A stretch of 11,373 nt of DNA from Syntrophorhabdus sp. (GCA_020724025.1 DYHU01000107.1:1-11373); one strand, 5' to 3'; positions 1 through 9,913 are shown, counted from the first letter of the stretch. Program-made: numbers and translations. The notes: a model not told the origin generated them from the sequence alone.

Positions 1-176
1 CCTCTCTGTTAGCGATACAGGCATTGACAGTCTTAGTCGCATGGATATATTCTTTTGTAGTCACCCTCCTTCTGCTAAAGGTCCTTGACCGGACCATGGG
101 ATTGAGGGTGAGCGAAGAGCACGAAATCAATGGTTTGGATATAAGCCAACATGGGGAAGCGGGGTATAGTTTTTAA
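1..176 (+). CDS. amtB: Ammonium transporter, C-terminal end (partial, 5' end outside window)
   Basis: The reading frame is open from base 3 to a TAA at 174-176 and gives the last 57 residues. They form a hydrophobic helix (ALTVLVAWIYSFVVTLLLL), the last membrane segment, then a short cytoplasmic tail with LDRTMGLRVSEEHEINGLD and ending in HGEAGYSF. The tail pattern 'GLRV..EEE..GLD...HGE..Y.F' is characteristic of Amt/Rh-family ammonium channels, whose C-terminal tail contacts the P-II protein that gates the pore. The gene for a P-II protein follows 60 bases downstream, which fits. Amt proteins conduct ammonium/ammonia across the inner membrane. Everything upstream, including the pore histidines, lies outside the window, so only the family can be called. 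Confidence 0.9.
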   Translation, partial: SLLAIQALTVLVAWIYSFVVTLLLLKVLDRTMGLRVSEEHEINGLDISQHGEAGYSF

Positions 177-184
177 GAAAACTC

Positions 185-213
185 GTAGGGAACGGTTTCA
201 AACCGTTCCCTAC
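185..213. repeat. Perfect 14-bp palindrome between amtB and glnB
   Basis: Bases 185-198 (GTAGGGAACGGTTT) are the exact reverse complement of 200-213 (AAACCGTTCCCTAC), with a single C at 199 between them. No T-run follows on the plus strand, so it is not a classical intrinsic terminator. It lies 8 bases after the amtB stop and 23 bases before the chosen glnB start. It could be a dispersed REP-like palindrome, a processing or stabilising hairpin in an amtB-glnB transcript, or a cruciform-forming site. A genome-wide copy count would decide between these. Confidence 0.85.
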
Positions 214-218
214 TCTGA

Positions 219-3120
<2,902 letters not shown>

Positions 3121-3139
3121 GAGGCGAGATCCCATTTAG

Positions 3140-3156
3140 TCGGCAGGGAATGCCGA
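3140..3156. repeat. Short inverted repeat after glnD
   Basis: TCGGCA (3140-3145) and TGCCGA (3151-3156) can pair around a GGGAA loop, 20 bases after the glnD stop. There is no T-run behind it, so a standard intrinsic terminator is unlikely. It may be a weak transcript-end hairpin or one copy of a short dispersed palindrome. The rest of the glnD-to-adaptor gap (3121-3291) shows nothing else clear. Confidence 0.5.
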
Positions 3157-3223
3157 TACAACATGAACAGCATGAAATGCCCACCTGCGATAGATTGGTT
3201 TATCTGATCATTCATTGTCCTTC

Positions 3224-3252
3224 TTGAGCAATTATGTTAGGATGGGTTGAAT
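3224..3252 (+). promoter_or_regulatory. Weak candidate promoter for the exporter genes
   Basis: TTGAGC (3224-3229) and TTGAAT (3247-3252) are 17 bases apart. Each matches the sigma-70 consensus at only four of six positions. The position, about 40 bases upstream of the adaptor start and after the glnD hairpin, is sensible, but the match is weak and could be chance. Confidence 0.25.
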
Positions 3253-3291
3253 TCTTTCGATCCCATTGCGGTTTTAAGGAAGTATCGTCTG

Positions 3292-4509
3292 ATGGCAAAC
3301 GAAGACCTCTCAAAGTTAAGGATCGAGAAGAGCAAGGCTGTTATACGGCCTCGAAGAAAAAAACGAATCGTCCTCTTCGTATTATCCATCCTGATAGTGG
3401 CCGTTCTGGGGTTCCTTTATATCAAGGGAGTTTTCACCCCTCCCATTCAAGTCCAAATCGCAACCGTCACCCAGGTCTACCCCTCTCAAACATTGACCGT
3501 GCTCAATGCAAGTGGTTATGTCGTTCCCCAGCGTAAATCCGCCCTTGCTTCTAAGGTGACAGGCCGCCTGATCTGGCTTGGGGTTGAAGAAGGGAACCGC
3601 GTAAAAAAAGACCAGATCGTTGCCCGCCTCGAAAGTCAGGATGTCATGGCCGCAAGAGATCAGGCAGAGGCCAATGTGAATGCGGCCCGTTTTAACCTCG
3701 AGCAGGCAAAGGCAGAGCTCCGGGAATCCACCCTCCATTTGGAACGGAATAAGGCCCTTCTTACCAAGGGATATGTGGCCAGATCGGTCTATGACTCTGC
3801 CCTCGCCCGTTATGAGAAAGCAGTTGCGGCTGTAGAGGCGGCAGAGGCAACTCTAAAAGCCAGTCTCGCCGGCCTGGAAGGAGCCAATATTGCACTCGAA
3901 TACACCTCGATCCGGGCCCCTTTCGATGCAGTGGTGCTTACGAAGAACGCAGATGTGGGCGATATCGTCACTCCCATTGGTGCGGCGGCCAATGCCAAAT
4001 CAGCTGTCATCACGATTGCGGATATGAATTCTCTTCAAGTGGAAGCCGATGTCTCCGAATCAAATCTCAATAAGATTAAAGTTGGCCAGCCCTGTGAGGT
4101 CCAGCTTGACGCCCTGCCCGGAGAACGTTTCCGTGGCGCCATCCATATGATCGTGCCGACCGCTGACCGGACCAAGGCAACGGTTATGGTCAAAGTCCGT
4201 TTCGTTGATAAAGATAGCCGCGTTTTGCCGGAAATGAGCGCCAAGGTGGCCTTTCTCTCCAGGCCGGCAAGACCTGAAGAGCAGAAACCTCGTGTTGCCA
4301 TCAACCAGTCATCCATCGTGAATAAAAAAGGCAAAGAGAAGGTATTCCTTGTCAAGGAGAACAAAGTGGTTGAGACCCCGGTCAGCCTTGGAGTGAAGAT
4401 CGGTGACATGGTAGAGGTTCTTGATGGAATCAAGGTCGGAGACCAGATCGTTCTCAATCCTCCCGAGCGGTTGAGAAATGGGCTGAAGATAAAAGTGACC
4501 GAGAAATAA
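3292..4509 (+). CDS. Periplasmic adaptor (HlyD/AcrA/MacA-type membrane fusion protein)
   Basis: This protein should bridge an inner-membrane ABC exporter and an outer-membrane channel. From the ATG at 3292 it has 405 residues. That start has AAGGAAG at 3276-3282 ahead of it; an upstream in-frame TTG at 3247 would add 15 residues and has poorer support. Residues 19-25 are basic, followed by one membrane helix (about 26-44) that anchors it with the bulk in the periplasm. Next come the first half of the lipoyl-like domain (about 84-116, 'KVTGRLIWLGVEEGNRVKKD'), a long Ala/Glu-rich alpha-helical hairpin (about 117-202), the second lipoyl half ('IRAPFDAVV', 208-215), a beta-barrel (about 247-322) and a membrane-proximal domain (about 333-403). 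There is no lipobox. It is followed after a hairpin by an ATPase and two permeases, so it is most likely the adaptor of that exporter. The substrate is unknown. Confidence 0.9.
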   Translation: MANEDLSKLRIEKSKAVIRPRRKKRIVLFVLSILIVAVLGFLYIKGVFTPPIQVQIATVTQVYPSQTLTVLNASGYVVPQRKSALASKVTGRLIWLGVEEGNRVKKDQIVARLESQDVMAARDQAEANVNAARFNLEQAKAELRESTLHLERNKALLTKGYVARSVYDSALARYEKAVAAVEAAEATLKASLAGLEGANIALEYTSIRAPFDAVVLTKNADVGDIVTPIGAAANAKSAVITIADMNSLQVEADVSESNLNKIKVGQPCEVQLDALPGERFRGAIHMIVPTADRTKATVMVKVRFVDKDSRVLPEMSAKVAFLSRPARPEEQKPRVAINQSSIVNKKGKEKVFLVKENKVVETPVSLGVKIGDMVEVLDGIKVGDQIVLNPPERLRNGLKIKVTEK

Positions 4510-4517
4510 ATAATAAC

Positions 4518-4583
4518 CAGGTTGAGGTTGAGGTTTAGAGTTAGTTCCCCATTTTTCTCGACCTTAACCTAAACCTTAACCTG
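4518..4583. repeat. Long imperfect hairpin built of GGTTGA/GGTTTA-like units
   Basis: Bases 4518-4538 can pair with 4563-4583 over 21 positions, with two mismatches and one G-U pair, around a 24-base loop. The left arm is a run of related units (GGTTGA, GGTTGA, GGTTTA); the right arm is the complementary series (CCTTAA, CCTAAA, CCTTAA). It fills nearly all of the gap between the adaptor stop and the ATPase start. No clear T-run follows, so attenuation or mRNA stabilisation is possible but unproved. A dispersed repeat is equally possible. Confidence 0.75.
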
Positions 4584-4596
4584 ATAATTTACACCC

Positions 4597-5292
4597 ATGG
4601 CGCCCATTGTCGAAATCATCAATATAAGCAAGTCCTACCGGAGGGGTGACCGGACGATCCCCGTACTGGTCGATATTAACCTTGACATTGGAGAGGGAGA
4701 GTTTCTCGCATTGATGGGGCCATCCGGCTCCGGGAAGAGCACGCTCCTCAATCTGATTGCCGCCCTCGATCATGCCGATAGCGGAACCATACGGGTAGGA
4801 GGCGTTGATATTACGGCCCTCTCCGAGAATGAACTGGCAGAGTGGCGGGCGGTGAATGTGGGATTTATCTTTCAGTTCTACAATCTGATTCCCGTGCTTA
4901 CGGCCTTTGAAAATGTTGAACTTCCCCTCCTTCTCACCGGACTTTCACGAAAGGAACGAGGAGAGCACGTGGAGATGGCGCTTCGAATCGTCAATTTGGA
5001 GGAAAGAATGGACCACTATCCTGCTCAGCTCTCTGGGGGTGAGCAGCAGAGAGTCGCCATTGCCCGGGCCATTGTTACCGATCCCACCATCCTCGTTGCG
5101 GACGAACCCACGGGCGACCTCGACAAGGTGGCCGCCAGAGAGATTCTTGAATTGATGGACCGGCTTAATCGTGAATCCCGTAAAACGATCATCATGGTGA
5201 CCCACGATCCAAGGGCGGCCGAAAAGGCAAGAGTCATTAGACGCCTTGAAAAGGGGTTCTTGAACGATGTTTATTCTCAAGATCCTCATTAG
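4597..5292 (+). CDS. ABC transporter ATP-binding protein, LolD/MacB type
   Basis: This is the cytoplasmic ATPase of the exporter, 231 residues, the normal size for a stand-alone LolD/MacB-class subunit. Visible motifs are Walker A GPSGSGKST (41-49), the Q-loop glutamine at 93 in FQFYNLIP, the signature LSGGEQQR (145-152), Walker B ILVADE (165-170) and the switch histidine at 203 in VTHD. In this family ATP hydrolysis drives mechanical motion of the permeases rather than transport through the membrane domain itself. The start at 4597 has no good ribosome-binding sequence; the bases before it (ATAATTTACACCC) are AT-rich and follow directly on the hairpin. The 3' end overlaps the next gene by 26 bases. 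It is called by family; whether it exports lipoproteins, peptides or lipids is not visible. Confidence 0.95.
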   Translation: MAPIVEIINISKSYRRGDRTIPVLVDINLDIGEGEFLALMGPSGSGKSTLLNLIAALDHADSGTIRVGGVDITALSENELAEWRAVNVGFIFQFYNLIPVLTAFENVELPLLLTGLSRKERGEHVEMALRIVNLEERMDHYPAQLSGGEQQRVAIARAIVTDPTILVADEPTGDLDKVAAREILELMDRLNRESRKTIIMVTHDPRAAEKARVIRRLEKGFLNDVYSQDPH

Positions 5293-6424
5293 AAATGCTT
5301 TCCGCCACAAACTTCGAACCTTTTTAACCGTCCTGGGCATCACTGTTGCCATCCTGGCCTTCGGCCTTCTTCGGACCTTTATCAATGCCTGGTACGGAGG
5401 CGTCGAAGCCTCCTCAGCTTCGCGTCTGGTCACCCGGAATTCCATCTCCCTCATCTTCTCTCTGCCCTTCTCCTACAAAGATAAGATCCGCCAGGTCGAT
5501 GGAGTCAAAATCGTCTCCTGGGGCAACTGGTTTGGTGGAATCTATATCGATGAGAAAAACTTCTTCGCCAACTTTGCCGTTGATGCAAAGAGCTATCTCG
5601 AACTCTATCCTGAATATCTCCTCTCTCCTGAAGAGACAAATGGTTTTCTCCGTGACCGTAAAGGCTTTGTCGCAGGTCGCAAGCTGGCCAAACGATTCGG
5701 CTGGAAGATCGGAGATACGGTCACGCTAAGGGGAACGATCTTTCCAGGCAACTGGGATTTTGTCCTGCGGGGGATCTATCGGGGGAGAAATGAGACGATC
5801 GATGAGACCCAGTTCTTCTTCCACTGGGACTATCTCAATGAATCACTCAAAAAGACCGCCCCCCCTCGCGCGGGTCAGATCGGTTTTTATATGATCGGTA
5901 TCACTCGTCCCGACCGTGCCACAGAAGTCGCTCTCGCCATTGATAGAACCTTTAAAAATTCGTACGCAGAGACATTGACGGAAACGGAAAAGGCTTTCCA
6001 GCTCTCTTTTATCTCCATGTCCGAGACGATCATCATGGCGATCGAGCTTGTCTCTTTTGTGGTCATTATCATCATCATCGCAGTCGTTGCGAACACCATG
6101 TCCATGACCTACCGTGAGAGGATTGGCGAATATGCCATATTTAAGACCCTGGGGTACCGTGGCTGGCGTATTGCCGGGATGATCCTCGGAGAATCAATGG
6201 TCATCACCCTGATCGGCTGCTTTATCGGAATCATCCTGACCTTTCCGGTTGCCAGAGTCGCCGGGAGGATGCTGAGCAATTACTTCCCTGTCTTCAATGT
6301 GGCTGAGGAAGCGATCTATATGGATATCCTCGCTTCCGTCATGGTTGGACTTTTAGCCGCCATTGTCCCAACCTGGCAAGCCGTGAGGATTCGTATTGCG
6401 GACGGACTGAGGAGGATTGGTTAA
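5267..6424 (+). CDS. ABC exporter permease 1, FtsX/MacB type
   Basis: This 385-residue inner-membrane protein has the MacB/FtsX plan: one membrane helix near the N terminus (about 18-40), a large periplasmic domain (about 41-255), then three helices (about 258-280, 305-328 and 352-373). The conserved segment after the second helix reads TYRERIGEYAIFKTLGY (281-297), the coupling region typical of MacB-like permeases. The periplasmic part contains the usual MacB-core features (a conserved 'DAKSYLELYPEYL' stretch and 'GRKLAKRFGWKIGD'). The gene begins within the ATPase gene, overlapping by 26 bases, which implies coupled translation. It pairs with the next gene to make a two-subunit membrane part. 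There is no fused ATPase domain, unlike E. coli MacB. Confidence 0.92.
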   Translation: MFILKILIRNAFRHKLRTFLTVLGITVAILAFGLLRTFINAWYGGVEASSASRLVTRNSISLIFSLPFSYKDKIRQVDGVKIVSWGNWFGGIYIDEKNFFANFAVDAKSYLELYPEYLLSPEETNGFLRDRKGFVAGRKLAKRFGWKIGDTVTLRGTIFPGNWDFVLRGIYRGRNETIDETQFFFHWDYLNESLKKTAPPRAGQIGFYMIGITRPDRATEVALAIDRTFKNSYAETLTETEKAFQLSFISMSETIIMAIELVSFVVIIIIIAVVANTMSMTYRERIGEYAIFKTLGYRGWRIAGMILGESMVITLIGCFIGIILTFPVARVAGRMLSNYFPVFNVAEEAIYMDILASVMVGLLAAIVPTWQAVRIRIADGLRRIG

Positions 6425-7591
6425 TTGGGAGTGCCTCTCTCTTACAGTTTTCGTAACCTCTGGACGCGCAGGCTCACAACCGTGCTTACGGCATCGGGCA
6501 TGGCCCTGGTCGTTTTTGTCTTCACAGCCATGCTGATGTTGGCCGAAGGTTTGCAGAAGACATTGGTGGAGACAGGATCAAGTGACAACGTCGTGGTCAT
6601 TCGAAAGAGCGCTGCCACAGAAGTTCAGAGTGGTATTGGCCGATATCAGGCTTCCATCGTAGAAACCCAACCTGAAATCGCCATGGGGGTGGACGGGCAA
6701 CCCCTTCTTGTAAAGGAGTCTGTCATCATCATCAGCCTTCCCAAAAGGGGGACTGAGAAGGAAGCCTATGTCACCATCCGCGGAATTGGAAAGGGCTCGC
6801 TCGCCTTGCGGCCACAGGTAAAACTGATAGAAGGCCATTTCCCGAAACCAGGATCATCGGAGATCATTGCCGGCCAAAGTGTGGCAGAGCGATTTAAGGG
6901 GGGTGGTTTGGGCGAAATCCTCCATTTCGGTTTGCGGCAGTGGAGGGTCGTGGGAATATTCGATGCGGGAAACACGGGATTCAGTTCGGAAATCTGGGGA
7001 GATGCGGACCAGTTGATGCAGACCTTTCGGAGGAATGCCTACTCCTCCATCCTCTTTAAATTGCGCGATCCCTCTCAATTTGATGTTGTGAAGAAACGGA
7101 TCGAAAACGACCCGCGCCTGACCCTCGAGGCAAAGCGGGAGAACCGCTATTATGCGGAACAATCGGAGATGATGGCAACCTTTCTCCGCATCCTCGGCAC
7201 CTCCCTTACGATCATCTTCTCCCTGGGAGCGATCATCGGCGCCATGATCACAATGTATGCCGCTGTCTCAACTCGCACCGCTGAAATCGGCACGATGCGC
7301 GCCCTCGGTTTCCAGAGGCTCAGTATCTTGAGCGCTTTCTTATTGGAGGCCTTGCTTCTTGGTCTGATCGGAGGTTGTGCGGGTCTCTTCTTTGCCTCTT
7401 TTCTCCGATTCCTCAGTGTCTCGACGATGAATTTTCAGACCTTCTCAGAACTGGCTTTCGATTTTACACTTTCCTTTGACATCGCCTGGAAAGCCATTGC
7501 CTTCTCCTTGATCATGGGCTTTGTGGGCGGAGTGCTACCTGCAGTGAGAGCCTCACGAATGAACATCGTCCAGTCCCTTCGCGCTACTTAA
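6425..7591 (+). CDS. ABC exporter permease 2, FtsX/MacB type
   Basis: This second, diverged MacB/FtsX-type permease has 388 residues. It has the same layout as its neighbour: helix 1 (about 18-40), periplasmic domain (about 41-255), then helices at about 258-281, 302-332 and 353-373. The conserved segment after helix 2 is TRTAEIGTMRALGF (283-296), closer to the family consensus than in permease 1. The chosen start is TTG at 6425, directly after the stop of permease 1, because AGGAGG at 6410-6415 lies nine bases before it. A GTG at 6431 is the alternative and would shorten the protein by two residues. The two permeases differ clearly in sequence, so a heterodimeric channel is more likely than a recent duplication. 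No outer-membrane channel follows. Confidence 0.92.
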   Translation: MGVPLSYSFRNLWTRRLTTVLTASGMALVVFVFTAMLMLAEGLQKTLVETGSSDNVVVIRKSAATEVQSGIGRYQASIVETQPEIAMGVDGQPLLVKESVIIISLPKRGTEKEAYVTIRGIGKGSLALRPQVKLIEGHFPKPGSSEIIAGQSVAERFKGGGLGEILHFGLRQWRVVGIFDAGNTGFSSEIWGDADQLMQTFRRNAYSSILFKLRDPSQFDVVKKRIENDPRLTLEAKRENRYYAEQSEMMATFLRILGTSLTIIFSLGAIIGAMITMYAAVSTRTAEIGTMRALGFQRLSILSAFLLEALLLGLIGGCAGLFFASFLRFLSVSTMNFQTFSELAFDFTLSFDIAWKAIAFSLIMGFVGGVLPAVRASRMNIVQSLRAT

Positions 7592-7620
7592 TGACTGCGT
7601 TGGATAGAGAATCAAATTTC

Positions 7621-7649
7621 TTGACACATAAAACCCCTTGATTGATAAT
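7621..7649 (+). promoter_or_regulatory. Strong sigma-70-type promoter of hicBA
   Basis: TTGACA (7621-7626) and GATAAT (7644-7649) are separated by 17 bases: a perfect -35 box, a five-of-six -10 box and ideal spacing. It starts 30 bases after the permease 2 stop and lies 66 bases ahead of hicB, so hicBA has its own transcript. Two GCCAAAG direct repeats (7653-7659 and 7673-7679, 20 bases apart) lie just downstream and are a possible operator. Confidence 0.75.
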
Positions 7650-7714
7650 TAAGCCAAAGGACATTCGTATCTGCCAAAGTCTAAGGACCATTGAGACTAA
7701 ATGGAGGTGAAACC

Positions 7715-7921
7715 ATGAGACAAGTCATTGTCTATCCCGGCGAAGATGGTTATTGGGTGACTGAATGTCCCAGTTTGCCAGGGTGTGTTAGTCAGGGAAA
7801 AACGAGAGAAGAATCCCTCGTCAACATGAAAGAGGCAATTCAGGGTTATATAACAGCCCTTGAAGAAGATGGATTGACCGTCCCTGAAGAACACTTTGAA
7901 ACTCTGGTAGTGGCTGTATGA
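7715..7921 (+). CDS. hicB: HicB-family antitoxin, short form
   Basis: HicB antitoxins bind and block the HicA mRNA interferase. This one is 68 residues from the ATG at 7715, which has GGAGGTGA at 7703-7710. An in-frame TTG at 7691 is rejected because it would place this ribosome site inside the gene. The sequence shows the HicB/UPF0150 core: GYWVTECPSLPGCVSQGKT (12-30) followed by an acidic-polar helix REESLVNMKEAI (31-42). That core has a degenerate RNase-H-like fold. Many HicB proteins carry an extra ribbon-helix-helix or helix-turn-helix domain for autorepression; this one ends at residue 68 and has none. It overlaps hicA by four bases (ATGA). Confidence 0.93.
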   Translation: MRQVIVYPGEDGYWVTECPSLPGCVSQGKTREESLVNMKEAIQGYITALEEDGLTVPEEHFETLVVAV

Positions 7922-8145
7922 GCAAACTGCCGAGAATCTCTGGCCGTCAATGCGTTAAGGCTCTTGGTTGCATTGGATTTTATATGAAGCGACAAGAAGG
8001 GAGTCATATTATTTTGCGCCGTGACGAACCTTTTGCTCAGGTTGTTGTCCCTGACCATAATGAATTGGATAGGGGAACATTACGAGCCATTATAAGAATA
8101 AGAGCCGCAGGGCTTAGCGTTGATGAGATTATCAAATTGTTGTGA
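7918..8145 (+). CDS. hicA: HicA-family mRNA interferase toxin
   Basis: HicA toxins are small double-stranded-RNA-binding-fold ribonucleases that cleave mRNA and halt growth when the antitoxin is lost. This protein is 75 residues with the family pattern complete: 'LPRISGRQCVKALGCIGF', the active-site segment GSHIILRR with catalytic His30 (28-35), then 'VVVPDHNELDRGTLR' (42-56) and a final helix ending AGLSVDEIIKLL. It looks active and undamaged. Its ATG overlaps the hicB stop, giving antitoxin-first order and coupled translation. This is the reverse of the hicA-hicB order in E. coli but is common in other genomes. Confidence 0.94.
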   Translation: MSKLPRISGRQCVKALGCIGFYMKRQEGSHIILRRDEPFAQVVVPDHNELDRGTLRAIIRIRAAGLSVDEIIKLL

Positions 8146-8483
8146 TGCGACTGTATGGCCTATCAGTGGGGTTTACATCATCTTATTATATAGGGCCATC
8201 CATGAACCTGACCTTAGCAGACAAATAAACACTTCCTTCCTGAAAGTGAGATTCAAGGATTTTGCTTCAAAAAAGAAGATTTCAATCCGAAATCAATGAA
8301 GAATGGGAAATATTTTTCACATTTTTAAGGGGAGAATTTTGCGACTTTTGTGAAACACTCTACCAGTTTCGACCCCCATTAAATAACAGATTTTCGAGAG
8401 GAATCTCACAATTACAACAGCTTATAGTGTCGTGAAAGTTTGGTATCAGAATTGGTTGCTTATTCGTGAAAAGAGGTTTCCTA
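8146..8483. other. AT-rich stretch with no convincing gene
   Basis: This gap after hicA contains no open frame with a ribosome site. Short inverted repeats are present: ATGGCCTA (8155-8162) against TAGGGCCAT (8191-8199, one bulge), and TTTCACA (8315-8321) against TGTGAAA (8349-8355). None is followed by a T-run and none is strong. It may be the decayed remains of an earlier insertion or a long leader; nothing in the sequence decides this. Confidence 0.5.
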
Positions 8484-8493
8484 AGTGATTTTC

Positions 8494-8522
8494 TTGACAA
8501 ATATTTTTGGGTTGTATATAAG
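8494..8522 (+). promoter_or_regulatory. Strong sigma-70-type promoter of the SDH proteinase gene
   Basis: TTGACA (8494-8499) and TATAAG (8517-8522) are 17 bases apart, giving a perfect -35 and a five-of-six -10. An overlapping TATATA at 8515-8520 gives 15-base spacing and is less likely. Transcription would begin near 8529, leaving an untranslated leader of about 110 bases before the chosen start at 8641. Confidence 0.7.
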
Positions 8523-8640
8523 AGATATTGGGTGAAACAAGAATCCTGGGTATCCTCCCAAAGGTTATCGAACGTTTTCCTGGTTGAAGTTTGGCCGCTT
8601 TGTCCAGGGGGCGAACCAAGGATATAAAGAAAAGGGCAAA

Positions 8641-9807
8641 ATGGCTCATAAGGAACGTCAGGATATTATCAAAAAACTTGAGGGCTTGAGAGGTTCTCGA
8701 GTCATAACACTTGTAACCGGGGATCGGGCTGTGGCACCCACTGCCATTGCTGATGACTGTCTAAGACCTTTGTATGATCATTTGTTGAGTGTTGCAAAGG
8801 ATAGAAACCCCGAAAAGATAGACCTCATTTTATACACAAGGGGCGGATTCGTAGAGACGCCTTGGAAGATAGTCACGAAAATACGTCAATTTTGCCAGCA
8901 GTTCACCGTCATAATTCCGTATCGAGCACATAGTGCAGGAACTATGATTGCTATAGGGGCAGACACTATTCTGATGTCGCCTATGAGCGAGCTGGGACCC
9001 ATTGACCCCTTTCTTCAGATACGCCCGGAGGGCGGAAAGCCCGTGCCATTTCTCATCCCAGACCTCGGAGTAGAGGATGTAGCTGCCTATATAAGCTTCC
9101 TTAAAGAAAGGGCAGGCATTACTGACCAAGATGCCTTGACCAATAATGTCAAAGCCTTAGCCGAGCATATTACCCCGACTTTGCTCGGCAGAGTCGAGCG
9201 TATCTACTCACATATCCGCGTAGTAGCGCGGAAGTTATTGGCTTTGTGCAACCCCCCGTTAGCTGAGGCTACTATAACGAACATTATTGAGGCCCTAACA
9301 GAAAAAATGTATGCTCACGGTCATGGGATCAGTATCGACGAGGCTCGATCAATTGGGCTAAGGGTAGAAGACATGCCGAAAGATGTGGAAAAGGCTGTAT
9401 GGGACCTTTATCTTGACTATGAGAACGGCTTGCATCTGAATGCCAATCCTGACCCATACTCATATTTCCCCAATGATGCGGCAAACGTTTATGAAGAAAA
9501 CGGAGCTTTAGGGGTGCTCATGGAATCAGCTGGACTTGCTCATGCCTTTCAGGGGACTATACGAATTGAACGTGTTCGGAAGATGCCACCTCAGATAAAC
9601 ATTAACCTAAACTTCCCTCTTAATCTGCCCCCAACGGTTCAACCGCAGACGTTGCCCCAACAGATACAGGCGATTATACAACAAATACTTCAGCAAGCGG
9701 CACAGGAACTCCAAGGCATGATACAAGCGGAAATAGCTCGACAAGCTCCTACGGAGGCGGTGGGGGCAAGATGGGTGGGAGGAACATGGCAGCAAATACA
9801 ATTATAG
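8641..9807 (+). CDS. SDH-family Clp-fold serine proteinase (SppA/ClpP-like)
   Basis: This 388-residue protein resembles the serine dehydrogenase proteinase (SDH_sah) family, which shares the ClpP/crotonase fold with SppA and NfeD-type proteases. Residues 60-70 give a strand and the oxyanion-type turn 'IDLILYTRGGF'. Residues 94-108 contain YRAHSAGTMIAIGAD with the likely nucleophile Ser98. MSELGPIDP (115-123) follows. The general base is not clear by eye; His97, Lys133 and Lys155 are candidates. There is no signal peptide or membrane helix, so it is probably cytoplasmic. The C-terminal region (about 316-370) is rich in Pro, Gln and Asn, ending GGTWQQIQL. The ATG at 8641 was chosen over an upstream TTG at 8584 because AAAGGG lies at 8631-8636. 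It has its own promoter. Its substrate is unknown. Confidence 0.82.
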   Translation: MAHKERQDIIKKLEGLRGSRVITLVTGDRAVAPTAIADDCLRPLYDHLLSVAKDRNPEKIDLILYTRGGFVETPWKIVTKIRQFCQQFTVIIPYRAHSAGTMIAIGADTILMSPMSELGPIDPFLQIRPEGGKPVPFLIPDLGVEDVAAYISFLKERAGITDQDALTNNVKALAEHITPTLLGRVERIYSHIRVVARKLLALCNPPLAEATITNIIEALTEKMYAHGHGISIDEARSIGLRVEDMPKDVEKAVWDLYLDYENGLHLNANPDPYSYFPNDAANVYEENGALGVLMESAGLAHAFQGTIRIERVRKMPPQININLNFPLNLPPTVQPQTLPQQIQAIIQQILQQAAQELQGMIQAEIARQAPTEAVGARWVGGTWQQIQL

Positions 9808-9883
9808 GCCTCAGCTCAAATCGCTGCAATTAAGCATCGGTGCATTCTTGTTCTGGTGGCGAGACATCGGGACAAAAGTTCTA

Positions 9884-9913
9884 TTGACAAGATTAAATTA
9901 TAGCGTGTAAAAT
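9884..9913 (+). promoter_or_regulatory. Sigma-70-type promoter of the 62-residue gene
   Basis: TTGACA (9884-9889) and TAAAAT (9908-9913) are 18 bases apart: a perfect -35 box and a five-of-six -10 box. A start near 9920 would leave about 20 untranslated bases before the ATG at 9941. This argues that the small reading frame is a real, separately transcribed gene. Confidence 0.65.

Noticed and set aside
185..213. Rho-independent terminator after amtB.
   Set aside because: The stem is strong but is followed by CTCTGAGC on the plus strand, with no T-run.
8584..8640. Upstream TTG start for the proteinase, adding 19 residues.
   Set aside because: It is not preceded by a good ribosome site, whereas the ATG at 8641 has AAAGGG a few bases ahead; the added residues look like translated leader.
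9808..9903. In-frame extension of 31 codons after the TAG stop of the proteinase gene, suggesting stop-codon readthrough or a recent truncation.
   Set aside because: An open run of this length is easily expected by chance, the codons show no recognisable motif, and the last third overlaps the promoter of the next gene.
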